Source: Chromera velia
Taxonomy: Eukaryota; Sar; Chromeraceae
Assembly: GCA_018398765.1 (NCBI GenBank)
Contig: JAHBMJ010001059.1
Coordinates: forward strand, 7,221 to 36,584
DNA length: 29,364 nt
Direction: 5' to 3'
Part shown: positions 21,281 through 29,364 of the stretch, in pieces
Position numbering within the stretch: the stretch's first letter is position 1
Layout: each line of letters starts with the position of its first letter
The notes under the pieces: generated by a model
Database searches by the model: none
What the model was told of the DNA's origin: nothing
What the model saw: only the letters and a program-made list of their open reading frames with translations
Translations under genes and position numbers: made by a program

Positions 21281-21430
21281 ATGCATAGAGATCCATGCCG
21301 TAGATGTAGACATAGAGATCCTTGCCGTAGACGCACGCAGAGAAATCCTTGCCGTAGACGTAAACAGAGAGATCCTTGCCGCGGACGTGAGTATAAGGAT
21401 CCCTTCCGTGGAAGAAAGCACGGTGGATGA
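21281..21430 (+). repeat. 27-bp tandem array with an open Arg/Cys-rich frame
   Basis: Five units at 21290, 21317, 21344, 21371 and 21398 are exactly 27 bp apart. An ATG at 21281 opens a 49-codon frame with repeated (R/K)-D-P-C-R-R units and a stop at 21428-21430. The opposite strand also reads a 9-residue Y-G-K-D repeat. The period of nine codons makes both strands open by construction, so translation is unproven. Confidence 0.6.
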
Positions 21431-22292
21431 TCAATGTGGTGCCAAAAATGGACGGGGAGGAGAACGGAGGAGATGTGCTGGAACGGTGAGAAGATGATAG
21501 AGATGTGGAGACACATGTTGTATGCGTACGATCGACTCGTAGTGGAAGGACTCGACAATAAAGATCGATGTATCGATAACATCATGAATCATGAAGCGCG
21601 GCCCATCCACTTGGGAATTTTTGGTACCAGAACTTTAAGACCCCTGCCAAATTTTCCCTTTTTTACCCCCCTTTGCCAAACTTTCCCACAAAGGCTCAAA
21701 TAAGGCAAAAAACACTGCTGAAATCAAAACATCTGACCCATCGAAGGCTGATTTTCTCTAGTCTTCAATATCAAATATTCCTGAGCTGAAGACCCCTTAC
21801 CAATTTTTCTAGAGTAGATGGGCCACATCATGAAGGAGGACTCGAATGTTGGATCCAGTTTACAGAGATATAAACCAGCAAGATACAAACAGAAAGAGGG
21901 AGCAACACAAGGATGAGTCAGAGAAGAGACGAATATGCAACCAGACAACAGCAGCTTGGTCATCACAAAAGATACGGTAGGATTGGCATATCATGGACCG
22001 ACCTCACTCTTTGACCTGACCTGGAGTGAAGGGGTACACCGAGGTAGAAGAAACTCACTACAGAGTACAGCGATACTACTGGAGAATAGAAGAAGGTATG
22101 ACCATACGTCAAAAAACAGCAAGGCAGTGACTGACCGCGACAAACAAGAGTTATACCGGAAGAAGAAGACTCAGAGTAGTATCTGCAAGGCTCATGACAA
22201 GAGTTGACACCAGAGAGTAACCCAAAGATAAAGGAGGAGGGGGGGAGATACCGAGCAATCGGCACGAGCGACACTGAATCTCAAGCTGAGCT

Positions 22293-22667
22293 GTGAAAGA
22301 TGTCGAGAGCTTGCTACACGAGACGACAGCAAAACAAAAATTCAGCCGGAGATCGGCCGAGAAGCGACCGGTAAGCGGCCGAAAGAAACACGTCAAGGAG
22401 GTGAAAAATCGGAAAAGAGAGGCCTTTCCCCATCCGAAAACCGATTCTTTTCGACCGAAATCGGCTGAAAGCCAAATAAGAGACATGCATAGACACGTAT
22501 GTTTGGCCGACAGCCGGCCGAATCGATCGACTGAAAATTTTCCTACAAAGAAATTGCAAGCCCGACATCTCGATCGACCCTCTTCGAAACTTTTGGCAAC
22601 TTTCTTCAAACCCCACTCTTCAATCACTATGATCAAGTTGAACCAGCTGAAATTCAAATCCTCTTAA
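22293..22667 (+). CDS. Weak basic ORF candidate, 124 codons
   Basis: The frame opens with a non-ATG codon (GTG), with an ATG two codons inside only in another frame. The product is strongly basic (Lys/Arg/Ser-rich). The DNA contains scattered CGGCCGA-type motifs that bias the composition. Coding status is doubtful and no family is recognised. Confidence 0.2.
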   Translation: MKDVESLLHETTAKQKFSRRSAEKRPVSGRKKHVKEVKNRKREAFPHPKTDSFRPKSAESQIRDMHRHVCLADSRPNRSTENFPTKKLQARHLDRPSSKLLATFFKPHSSITMIKLNQLKFKSS

Positions 22668-22728
22668 GCCTGATCATAACCACTTTCCTCTTTAAAAAAC
22701 TCTTACATCTACGGAAACAAAAGCCAAC

Positions 22729-23169
22729 ATGTTCGTAAACAACGGTCCCACCACCTACCCTACCCCATACCCTGACTATCCGAACCAGATGCCGATCCCA
22801 CACTCCTTCTCCTCCCAAGCCAAAGCACATATCCAAGCCGCTATGAACACAGATACCCAGACTGAGGAAGGAGCCGCAGCATGGAGAAAGAACCTCTCTG
22901 AGGTCACCACACCAACCACAACGACAAAAAGCAAGACCGAGAAAGAGGAGACTCACCGATACAACCCTTTCGCCCCGCAGTCTCCTCATCCAGTCTTCCA
23001 GCAACCTGACATCAACCCTGATGTGCTCCCGCATGTTATCAAGCAAGAAAATATCAAACAGGAGGAAGAGAGAGACTCGTGGAGAGCATCGAGGGTAAAG
23101 TTCAGAGGAGGAAGAACCCTGTGTACAGATGCATCCAATACCCAGTGGACTCTCGAACCTGGGCGGTAA
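22729..23169 (+). CDS. Hypothetical 146-residue ORF between pol and the 3' LTR
   Basis: The ORF starts with ATG at 22729 after CCAAC and runs uninterrupted to TAA... stop region at 23167-23169, while gag and pol nearby are riddled with stops. The N-terminal third is rich in Pro, Tyr, Thr and Asn. The middle is Ala/Gln/Thr-rich. The C-terminal part has two I-K-Q-E motifs that match the sumoylation consensus, then a basic segment and CTDASN. I recognise no family. There is no signal peptide or membrane span, so it is not envelope-like. It may be an accessory gene of the element, a captured host fragment, or chance. Intactness is the main argument for it. Confidence 0.4.
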   Translation: MFVNNGPTTYPTPYPDYPNQMPIPHSFSSQAKAHIQAAMNTDTQTEEGAAAWRKNLSEVTTPTTTTKSKTEKEETHRYNPFAPQSPHPVFQQPDINPDVLPHVIKQENIKQEEERDSWRASRVKFRGGRTLCTDASNTQWTLEPGR

Positions 23170-23807
23170 CCAAGGTGAAGGTCACGATGGAGAGAATTGG
23201 GCGTGCCGGACAGTGAATTTTTTTTTTTTTCTCCCTCGCGGTCGCGCGATCTCGAGTGCTTTGCAGGGCCGCGCACGCTCATAATTAAGGTGTTGCAATG
23301 ATGCATGCATGCGTTGCGATGAGGTATGATGAAACATGCGTCGCAATGTTGCTTTGAGTGTTGCTCTGTGATGATGTGCTGCGATGCTCCGGCGGTGCGT
23401 GGATCGCTGATTGGATTAAATGTGCGGCTTCCCTCATGAATTAGCTCAATTAATCCGTTTGATGAGTCTGTGAAGTCCACGTGTCAGTGCATGAATTGTA
23501 TATGGTGTGTGCATGCGCATAACCAATATGCGAGAGTGTCTATGAGTACGTTACGGTATTACTACATACATGCAGTGCTGAAAAAAAAAGAATGGTCATA
23601 AGAACACACAATCTGAAACAGTCCTTGAAGTACAAAAAAAAAAGAGAAAAAAAAACAACACAACCTTAAGAATTGGTGAAGCATCAGGAATGTTAATTTT
23701 TTTTTTTTTAACGACCGTACTGAACTTTATATAGTATTAATTGCCTAGAAAGGAGCGAATGTTATGCGATTACATCATGTATGAATCGAGCGTGGAATCT
23801 CGATCTT

Positions 23808-23820
23808 AGAAAAAGGCAAA
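23808..23820 (+). other. Polypurine tract before the 3' LTR
   Basis: AGAAAAAGGCAAA directly abuts the 3' LTR; it is purine except for one C. This is where plus-strand cDNA synthesis is primed in LTR elements. Confidence 0.6.
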
Positions 23821-24283
23821 TGCTATACGTTATCAAAGCGTGACTAGAAAGAAAATGAGAATTAAATAAATTAACTTAATCGAAAATAGTGCTAAGCAAA
23901 GGAGAATGGTGTGTGTTGCTTACGTTCATGACTTAGTGGTTAACATACAATATTAACAAACAGAAGATCATAGGTTCAATCTTCGCTACCTGCCTTTTTA
24001 AGGATCAATAAGAAAAGAGACGGGACGTTAACGTCCTGTACTATACAGATTTTGGCCTGTCGCATTTCGATCGAAATTACATGAAAGACTTCCGAAAGAC
24101 TTTCTGGAAGACTACTATAAAATCAGATCGATCGCTGAATCGCAAGAAAGCTCCATGCTCCTGATATTGATCGAGTCTGTCACTAGGGATCGACCTGAAC
24201 CACTCCTGCGACATCAAGCCCTAAAGACCCTTAAACCTCTGCAAGCACTCACTAGCGCTAACTCTTCTAAGTGGACCTTAACA
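23821..24283 (+). repeat. 3' LTR (463 bp)
   Basis: It has the same length and termini as the 5' LTR, without gaps. The tRNA-like module is at the same offset (A box at 23929, T5 at 23995-23999), but the last base of the B box is T instead of C. Confidence 0.88.
23929..23999 (+). promoter_or_regulatory. tRNA-like pol III module within the 3' LTR (B box changed)
   Basis: The A box is identical to the 5' copy. The B box reads GTTCAATCT, one mismatch to consensus. The T5 run is retained. It is probably weaker than the 5' copy. Confidence 0.45.
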
Positions 24284-24287
24284 CATG

Positions 24288-25140
24288 TGACGTTCTTTAC
24301 ACTTTACGTTTCTTTGTTCACCAGGGGGCCATGTAAAAATTTATTTGAATGCCAATGGTATGCAAGACCCCCCCCCCCCAGACCTTCTTGCTTCGGCATG
24401 CAAATGTTTTTCTTAAAAAAAAAAAAATGACACTAACTTTTTTACTGTTTAGAGTCCAAAATCATGTTGAACAACCACTAAAACTTAAGTTAAAAACTTG
24501 TCAAAAACTTATTAAAAACTATTAAAAACCCAAATTTGAATCATTATACAAAAATTATGCGATCGATATACATCTGCGATAGGTTTGTTCAATGCAATTT
24601 AATGATCAAACGGCAAAGTGCGCAGGCATTGGATCATCTTTCCTGTGATACATGAGAAGGGAGGACGTGTAGTCCTCGATCAGCTTGTTATTTCCACGAA
24701 ACATTCCCCCGAGGACATACCGGTTGCCCAGCTAGTCCTCCTTCAATTCGGGGCGAACCCAGACAATCAAGCCGCCACCACCCCTCCCTCTTCGCATAAT
24801 AAATATAGTGCCCGGGCAGAGCACTGCAGGGCATCAGAGGAGACTTGTCAGGGGGGGGGATGAGGGAATCGTGGAGGGGGAATGAAAATGTCAGACAATT
24901 TTTCAAATTCTTGGACCTCTGGTGCTTCAGAACCAGATGACATCTGGAGAAACCATTTGGTGGCTTTTATGTGGTAACCATAGGGATCAAGATTGAGCAC
25001 TTACGGCTTGTCCACCAGACCCCACTGAGAAAAGGCACGATCGTCGATTCATTATCACTCACATGACAAGATTAAGATCAAAAACCCCTTCATAGTTGCT
25101 TTTTTGCTAACTTGACAAATGGGATAAAAAAGAGAATAGA
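24288..25140. other. Largely gene-free stretch, possible ankyrin fragment
   Basis: An AT-rich region with a poly-C run at 24369-24380. Between about 24708 and 24780 the + strand reads a V-A-Q-L-V-L-L-Q-F-G-A-N-P-D pattern that recalls the end of an ankyrin repeat. It stands alone, has no start and no flanking repeats, so it is at most an exon or relic. Confidence 0.25.
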
Positions 25141-25180
25141 TGAACATCAGGAAAGTAAGAGAAACGAGATTGAAAAATTT

Positions 25181-25366
25181 AGTTTCTTTTGTTTGTCTGT
25201 CTGTCTTCCATCCTTCTGAGCGGGTCGATTTTTCTTTGTTCCTTTCTTTTAAAGGAGCGATGGGCTTTGAGAGAGTTTCTTTTGTTTGTCTGTCTGTCTT
25301 CCATCCTTCTGAGCGGGTCGATTTTTCTTTGTTCCTTTCTTTTAAAGGAGCGATGGGCTTTGATAC
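25181..25366 (+). repeat. Perfect tandem duplication, 2 x 93 bp
   Basis: Copies start at 25181 and 25274 and agree over about 90 bases without mismatch. The unit is 31 codons, so open frames on both strands carry an exact 31-residue repeat. No gene is otherwise supported. Confidence 0.9.
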
Positions 25367-25669
25367 TCCTCTCTCTTCTGGTTGGGTCGGACTCCCTGCT
25401 TTTTCGATTGCGCACTCAGTGATTGGCGACTCAATGATAAACAAAGATCTGCTAAAAGAAAGAGATCATAACCGTCCATGCACGTTCTTAGGCCTTCATA
25501 CTGAGCTTCCAATCGGTTCACCTTTCTTTTCCCCTTTCCGCATTTGGGCCAAGTAGCGAAACCCTTCTCTTCTTATTGGATCTCTTCTTTTTCCTTTCTT
25601 CCACTCAAGATGAGGCCCCCCTTGCACAGAAACAGAGAGAAGAGAACAACAACCGTCGCTCTCATCTCG

Positions 25670-25672
<3 letters not shown>

Positions 25673-25702
<30 letters not shown>

Positions 25703-25806
25703 TCTTTCTTTCTTTCTTTCTTAATTTCTTTCTTTCTTTCTTTCTTTCTTTCTTTTTCCCTTTCTCTTTTTTTTTTTTTTCTTTTTCTCTCTTTCTCCCC
25801 TTCTCC

Positions 25807-25845
<39 letters not shown>

Positions 25846-25917
25846 TCTCTCTTTCTCTCTCTCTCTTTCTCTCTGTCTGTCTGTCTGTCTTTCTCTCGCT
25901 CTCTCTCTGTCTGTCTG

Positions 25918-25961
<44 letters not shown>

Positions 25962-26039
25962 CCTCTTGCTTCCTTCCTTCCTTCCTTCCTTCCTTTCTTT
26001 CTTTCTTTCTTTCTTCCTTTCTTTCTTTCTTTCTTCCTT

Positions 26040-26080
<41 letters not shown>
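25673..26080. repeat. CT/TTTC pyrimidine microsatellite block
   Basis: (CT)n, (TTTC)n, (CTGT)n and (CCTT)n arrays. The block ends about 55 bp past the stop codon of the minus-strand gene, so it may lie in its 3' untranslated region. Confidence 0.92.
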
Positions 26081-26081
<1 letters not shown>

Positions 26082-26134
26082 TCCTTCCCCAACTTCAGCA
26101 GGTTAACAATTAGGTGTTCATTTCACCGTATGTT

Positions 26135-27622
26135 CTACATCAAACAGTGCAGTTTTTGAAGAGAATTGACTACCAGTTCGTCATATCTCTTTTCAGAATT
26201 TGATCGCATTTGTATGTACTCGGCCCAGGACAATTCCTCCAATCTTTGAAACAGCTCTTCATAAGACTCCGTCCAAAACGCTGCATCGTCCCCGAGGCCC
26301 AGCCAGCCGAAAGCGTCTCTGGTCGGTATGTTTCCGTGGAGAGGCAGTCCTGTGGAAAGGGCAAACTGCACTGTGCTGCTGGTCCTATCTCCTGAAAAGT
26401 ATTCGTCGCTTGCGAATGCTGTGAGAAGCACCAGGCTGCAGGCGTTTGCGAGGATAAAGTCTTCGCGTGCATTTTTGTTCGAAATCACCTCCCCATGTGG
26501 GTGGTCCCGAACCAGGGCTGCTGTGGACTTGTAGTCTTCTTTCCCTATGGCCTTCAGGTCCAACCATCTAGGCTCATCTGCACGGTACTTCATGAAACTG
26601 TCAATAGCAGAGAGGACCCCCTTGTAGTCCCTCTTTTCGGGATCAATTTTGCCTTGAAGAGCAATCCCTTCGATGCCCACCTGCGTGTGGCTATCCAGAG
26701 AACATTCCACCCGCTTAGCAACATCAAGAAGCGTTGCGTTACCTGCAGTATCAACAGGTGCCTTCAGACTGATGGGGTACTTCTCCGCAATGAACAGCCA
26801 CTCTACCGTGCGAGAGATCTGGGGGAGCCATGGACCCTTCAAAAGCTCCCTTTCAATCGCTAATGCAACACCAGGACTGAGAGCGACAAAATGGACCCTG
26901 ACATCTTTGGGAATCTGGCTTTGCACCTTCTTCAAAGACTCCCTAACCTCTTTCATTCGGTGAGCAGCGTGCACGAGAGCGAATGCGGTTGTCGCACCCG
27001 TCTCTTTCAGGAGGCTGGGGAGCTTCAACAGTTGCATTGCGCCTGAGGTGTCTGCTGTCACGATGAACAGCGCGTCCGCAGGGCCGTTTCGGTTCTCGAA
27101 GTCTGTGGTCATGATATTCATTTTCTCTGTGAAGAGAACTGTGTTGCCTGCACTCCGGAGAAGGGTGACAATGCCGTCTACAACCTCAGTGTGGAATTCG
27201 AATCCGTTATGGACCCGGACGTTCTTGGGCACAGTCCCGCCCTGCAAAAGGTCGCAGCCTCTCGCACTGTCTGAAACCGCTGAAAAAGTCGAGGAGTGGA
27301 CACCCTCGCTCTCGTTTGGAATCAGAGTCGGGGACTCGCCGGTCTCGCTCAGGGTTGGGGTCGGGGTCTGGTCGCCCTCGATTGGCGGGCCGGTAATGGG
27401 AGAGTCTGCAATCTCCCGGGGGTCTGTTTGCGACCCCCGAAAGTCTGAACCATACTCCTTTTGAAGCTCTGACTGCCTGTATAAACCCAAGAAGACCACG
27501 AGGAAGCACAGCAACAGGACTGACAAGAGAAGTAACGGGCGACCCCTCGAATGACTCTGTTGCCGTGAATCCTCTCCATTCAACCTGACAAAATTCGAGT
27601 CAGTTGAAACCATGCTCACCAT
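26135..27622 (-). CDS. Predicted type II membrane protein with glycosyltransferase-like luminal domain
   Basis: An intact, intronless 495-codon frame. Residues 1-29 form a short polar cytosolic tail ending in basic SRGRP. Residues 30-48 are one hydrophobic span, followed by a Pro/Thr/Ser/Glu-rich stem (about 50-125) and then a globular domain. This is the layout of Golgi glycosyltransferases. The domain opens with V-R-V-H-N-G-F-E-F-H-T-E-V-V-D-G, which recalls the F-H-x-E-V start of some poorly characterised glycosyltransferase-like proteins. A later GNIPTRDAFGWLGLGDD segment might contribute to nucleotide-sugar binding. Two N-glycosylation sequons (N-E-S near residue 103 and N-A-T in the middle) fit a luminal location. 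Start: the first ATG is used; a second Met lies three codons on. The ATG overlaps a TGACGTCA palindrome. Enzyme activity is inferred, not shown. Confidence 0.75.
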   Translation of the reverse strand: MVSMVSTDSNFVRLNGEDSRQQSHSRGRPLLLLSVLLLCFLVVFLGLYRQSELQKEYGSDFRGSQTDPREIADSPITGPPIEGDQTPTPTLSETGESPTLIPNESEGVHSSTFSAVSDSARGCDLLQGGTVPKNVRVHNGFEFHTEVVDGIVTLLRSAGNTVLFTEKMNIMTTDFENRNGPADALFIVTADTSGAMQLLKLPSLLKETGATTAFALVHAAHRMKEVRESLKKVQSQIPKDVRVHFVALSPGVALAIERELLKGPWLPQISRTVEWLFIAEKYPISLKAPVDTAGNATLLDVAKRVECSLDSHTQVGIEGIALQGKIDPEKRDYKGVLSAIDSFMKYRADEPRWLDLKAIGKEDYKSTAALVRDHPHGEVISNKNAREDFILANACSLVLLTAFASDEYFSGDRTSSTVQFALSTGLPLHGNIPTRDAFGWLGLGDDAAFWTESYEELFQRLEELSWAEYIQMRSNSEKRYDELVVNSLQKLHCLM

Positions 27623-29364
27623 GACGTCAGCACAGACAAGTGGACGGACTTAAGGGGAGGAGGACAGCAAAATGTATTCTGCAACGTCACAAGTTGTTGC
27701 TGTGTATCGACAGACCACGCGGCTCGTCTACACTCTTCGTTTGACTGTCAAGCTATGCAGTCTGTTCAGCCAAGTGAACATTGAATGCCGTTGTGGTTGA
27801 GTATTTGGATGGGCTTGTGTGCATGGCAATCATTCTGTCTCTCTTTTCTTACATATATAACATCTATTTATATAGACATGGCATGCAAGGTCAGTCATTT
27901 GCATCCGGCCGGCTCAAACAGGTTGGTTGCGTGCGTCAACCAGCTATAATTTTTTTTGCTTTCCGCGGGGCCGTGCTTGCGCGCGCGTCATGCAGATGCA
28001 TGCTCCGCAGGCCGGAGCATGGCCGGAGCATATGATCTCTCTCCCTCTAATAATCCCTCTTAGAACCTATATAAATGAATCGGAAAAGTTTTGGGAACTG
28101 AGTTTAAAGAAAGAGTTTTGATGGGGGGTGTTTAAAAAAGGAGTTCTTTGAAGGGATGGAAGACGCGCGGGATGCACCTCTACACAACTAAAGTCTTTTT
28201 GATTAAAAGGGTAGCCTTTTTTCAATGAAAGAACTGAAGGGTTTCGAAGGTTCTACCCTGCATCCCCTCTGTCTCTTTTCTCTCTCTTTTGATTGTCCAA
28301 CCTGTTGTGAGGCCGCGATTGATCAGCTGTATCAGGGTGATCGAAGTCACACCTATTTTCATCGCTGGTAGTCGTAGGATGGAACAAATCGACAAACTAG
28401 GTTAGATCCGCCTCTCATATATGGGGATGCGGCATGCATGAAAAAAACCCTCAATCATCATATAAGCCTCTGCCCTTGAATTTTGTACGGTCAAAATACA
28501 TAAAATTATGATCATAATATTTTAAACTTAGGTTTCATACATGGTGGGCTATGTAAGTACATATCAGTAGGCTTTATACTTTTATGCATGATAACAATGC
28601 TGAGAGATAAACTCTATCTCATATGACTGATTAATCTTAAAAAAATTATTGATCTACTGGTTTTCTCTTCTAGACCAAATTTTCTTTAATCACTGTGATT
28701 TTCCGTATAGACGTCAGACGCCCACCTTCGATTATAAAAACCATGGAGACAGATTATGGCTGGGATGTTGGTCCATAAATTACGTTTTTTTTATGTTGTT
28801 TTCGCGCGTACCGTGCACGTGATAAAACCTTTTATAGGGCAAAATCAATAGGGACCATTTTATAAGGAAACGACCATTTTTTTTTTTGTAAAAAAAAAAA
28901 TAAAAAAAAAGTATTAATACAGAGCTACAGCCAGATTGTGCATATAAAATTCAAGGGCAGGGGCTTTGGTAACCCTAAACCTTAAAAGTCAATTTTCTCA
29001 AAATATATATGACATGTGTTGTTTACTTGATTTCTCAGAAAAGAGATCGAAAAGAGAGAGAATAAGCATTGCAAGTCAAAGTTGAGACCAAGACACTTCA
29101 TTGGTATGACTGAGAATTGAGCTGTTAATGGAACTAAGTTGATTTAGGAATTAAGAAATATAAAAAAATGGAGCTACGATGACATTGCTTCGTTACTTTA
29201 ATGAGCAAAGAGTACTTGTCGGTGGGGGTACAACCATAGGTCTGATAATGATTAACGTTGTTTATAGGTAGAGGTGATCTAGATAATTACCTACCTGAGA
29301 GAGACGTTTTCTCTCCACACAGATGGACAGATGGACAGACAGACACTTGACATAAACTCTTAAA
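27623..29364. other. Gene-free AT-rich tail
   Basis: The first 150 bases are presumably the promoter of the minus-strand gene. Beyond that I see no gene, only short open frames, A/T homopolymers (28868-28916) and an inverted-repeat pair at 28464-28484 and 28946-28966. The window ends in short GACA repeats. Confidence 0.5.
28464..28966. repeat. Inverted-repeat pair enclosing about 460 bp (MITE-like)
   Basis: A 21-base sequence beginning AAGCCTCTGCCC at 28464 recurs as its reverse complement at 28946-28966 with one mismatch. The interior is AT-rich and non-coding. I found no clear target duplication at the outer edges. Confidence 0.45.

Larger units (their letters stand above)
19514..23807 (+). 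other. 4.3-kb segment between pol and the polypurine tract
   Basis: No enzyme domain is recognisable. It holds a tetranucleotide block (19918-20095), several hairpin-forming sequences (20250-20350, 20608-20634), a CA block (20372-20462), a 44-bp duplication near 21092-21175, a 27-bp array (21281-21417) and ORF candidates at 22293-22667 and 22729-23169. It could be an accessory-gene region or a nested insertion. No transmembrane envelope-like protein is visible. Confidence 0.5.
10779..24283 (+). mobile_element. Degenerate Ty3/gypsy LTR retrotransposon with chromodomain, about 13.5 kb
   Basis: Two 463-bp direct repeats bound an internal region that in order carries a leader, gag, protease, reverse transcriptase, RNase H, integrase (zinc-finger region, DD35E core, GPY/F) and a chromodomain, all on the + strand. 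RT-RNase H before integrase is the Ty3/gypsy order, and integrase plus chromodomain suggests a chromovirus-like lineage. A TGG-type primer-binding site and a polypurine tract sit where expected. CATG occurs at both outer ends and may be a target duplication. Many stops and changed catalytic residues show that this copy cannot encode its own enzymes. At about 13.5 kb it is long for the family, mainly because of 4.3 kb between pol and the 3' LTR. Confidence 0.9.

Noticed and set aside
23455-23485. TTGATGAGTCTGTGAAG resembling a hammerhead ribozyme core
   Set aside because: The conserved C of CUGANGA is T, stem II cannot close because the pairing arm is absent, and no GAAA core follows. At most it is a coincidence or a decayed relic.
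19514-23807. Envelope gene downstream of pol
   Set aside because: No signal peptide, membrane span or cysteine-rich ectodomain is visible in any open frame there.

Overview
The window looks like nuclear DNA of a unicellular eukaryote with intron-rich genes and very long simple-sequence tracts. GT-AG introns interrupt the first gene. Long CT/TTTC/GT tracts fill its introns, and a degenerate chromodomain-type LTR retrotransposon occupies the middle. The style resembles a chromerid or other alveolate alga, but that is an inference and the sequence alone does not settle it. There is one assembly gap (NNNN at 10078-10081, directly after a C homopolymer).

Region 1 (about 300-9600, + strand) is one split gene. 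The exons I can follow encode two RRM-like RNA-binding modules, a low-complexity Ser/Pro/Gly linker, a C3HC4 RING finger whose first two cysteines and remaining ligands lie in different exons, and C-terminal hydrophobic segments. It reads as a membrane-anchored RING E3 ubiquitin ligase candidate with RNA-binding domains. Several junctions fit in phase; at least one small exon is unidentified, one stretch has a phase conflict, and the 3' end is ambiguous. Its introns hold microsatellite blocks up to 1.4 kb and a ~235-bp sequence present twice, 6.3 kb apart.

Region 2 (10082-24287) is dominated by a ~13.5-kb Ty3/gypsy-type LTR retroelement. Direct repeats of 463 bp (10779-11241 and 23821-24283) start TG and end CA, are gap-free and about 95% identical, and may be flanked by a CATG target duplication. 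They are followed by a TGG-type primer-binding site and preceded by a polypurine tract. Inside are a 1.6-kb leader with 79-bp tandem repeats, gag (basic N-terminus, capsid-like region, zinc knuckles), a protease frame, RT-RNase H-integrase, and a chromodomain in a shifted frame. The copy is dead: gag and pol carry many stops, and the catalytic aspartates of protease, RT motif A and RNase H all read Asn. Nearly all lesions are C-to-T or G-to-A. Each LTR contains a tRNA-like pol III module (A box, B box, T5). An unusually long 4.3-kb segment lies between pol and the 3' LTR, with microsatellites, a 27-bp repeat array and a 146-codon ORF.

Region 3 (24288-29364) holds one intact, intronless, minus-strand gene (26135-27622). 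It encodes a predicted type II membrane protein with a glycosyltransferase-like luminal domain. Around it are a perfect 93-bp tandem duplication, a pyrimidine microsatellite block, and an AT-rich gene-free tail containing a pair of inverted repeats 0.5 kb apart.
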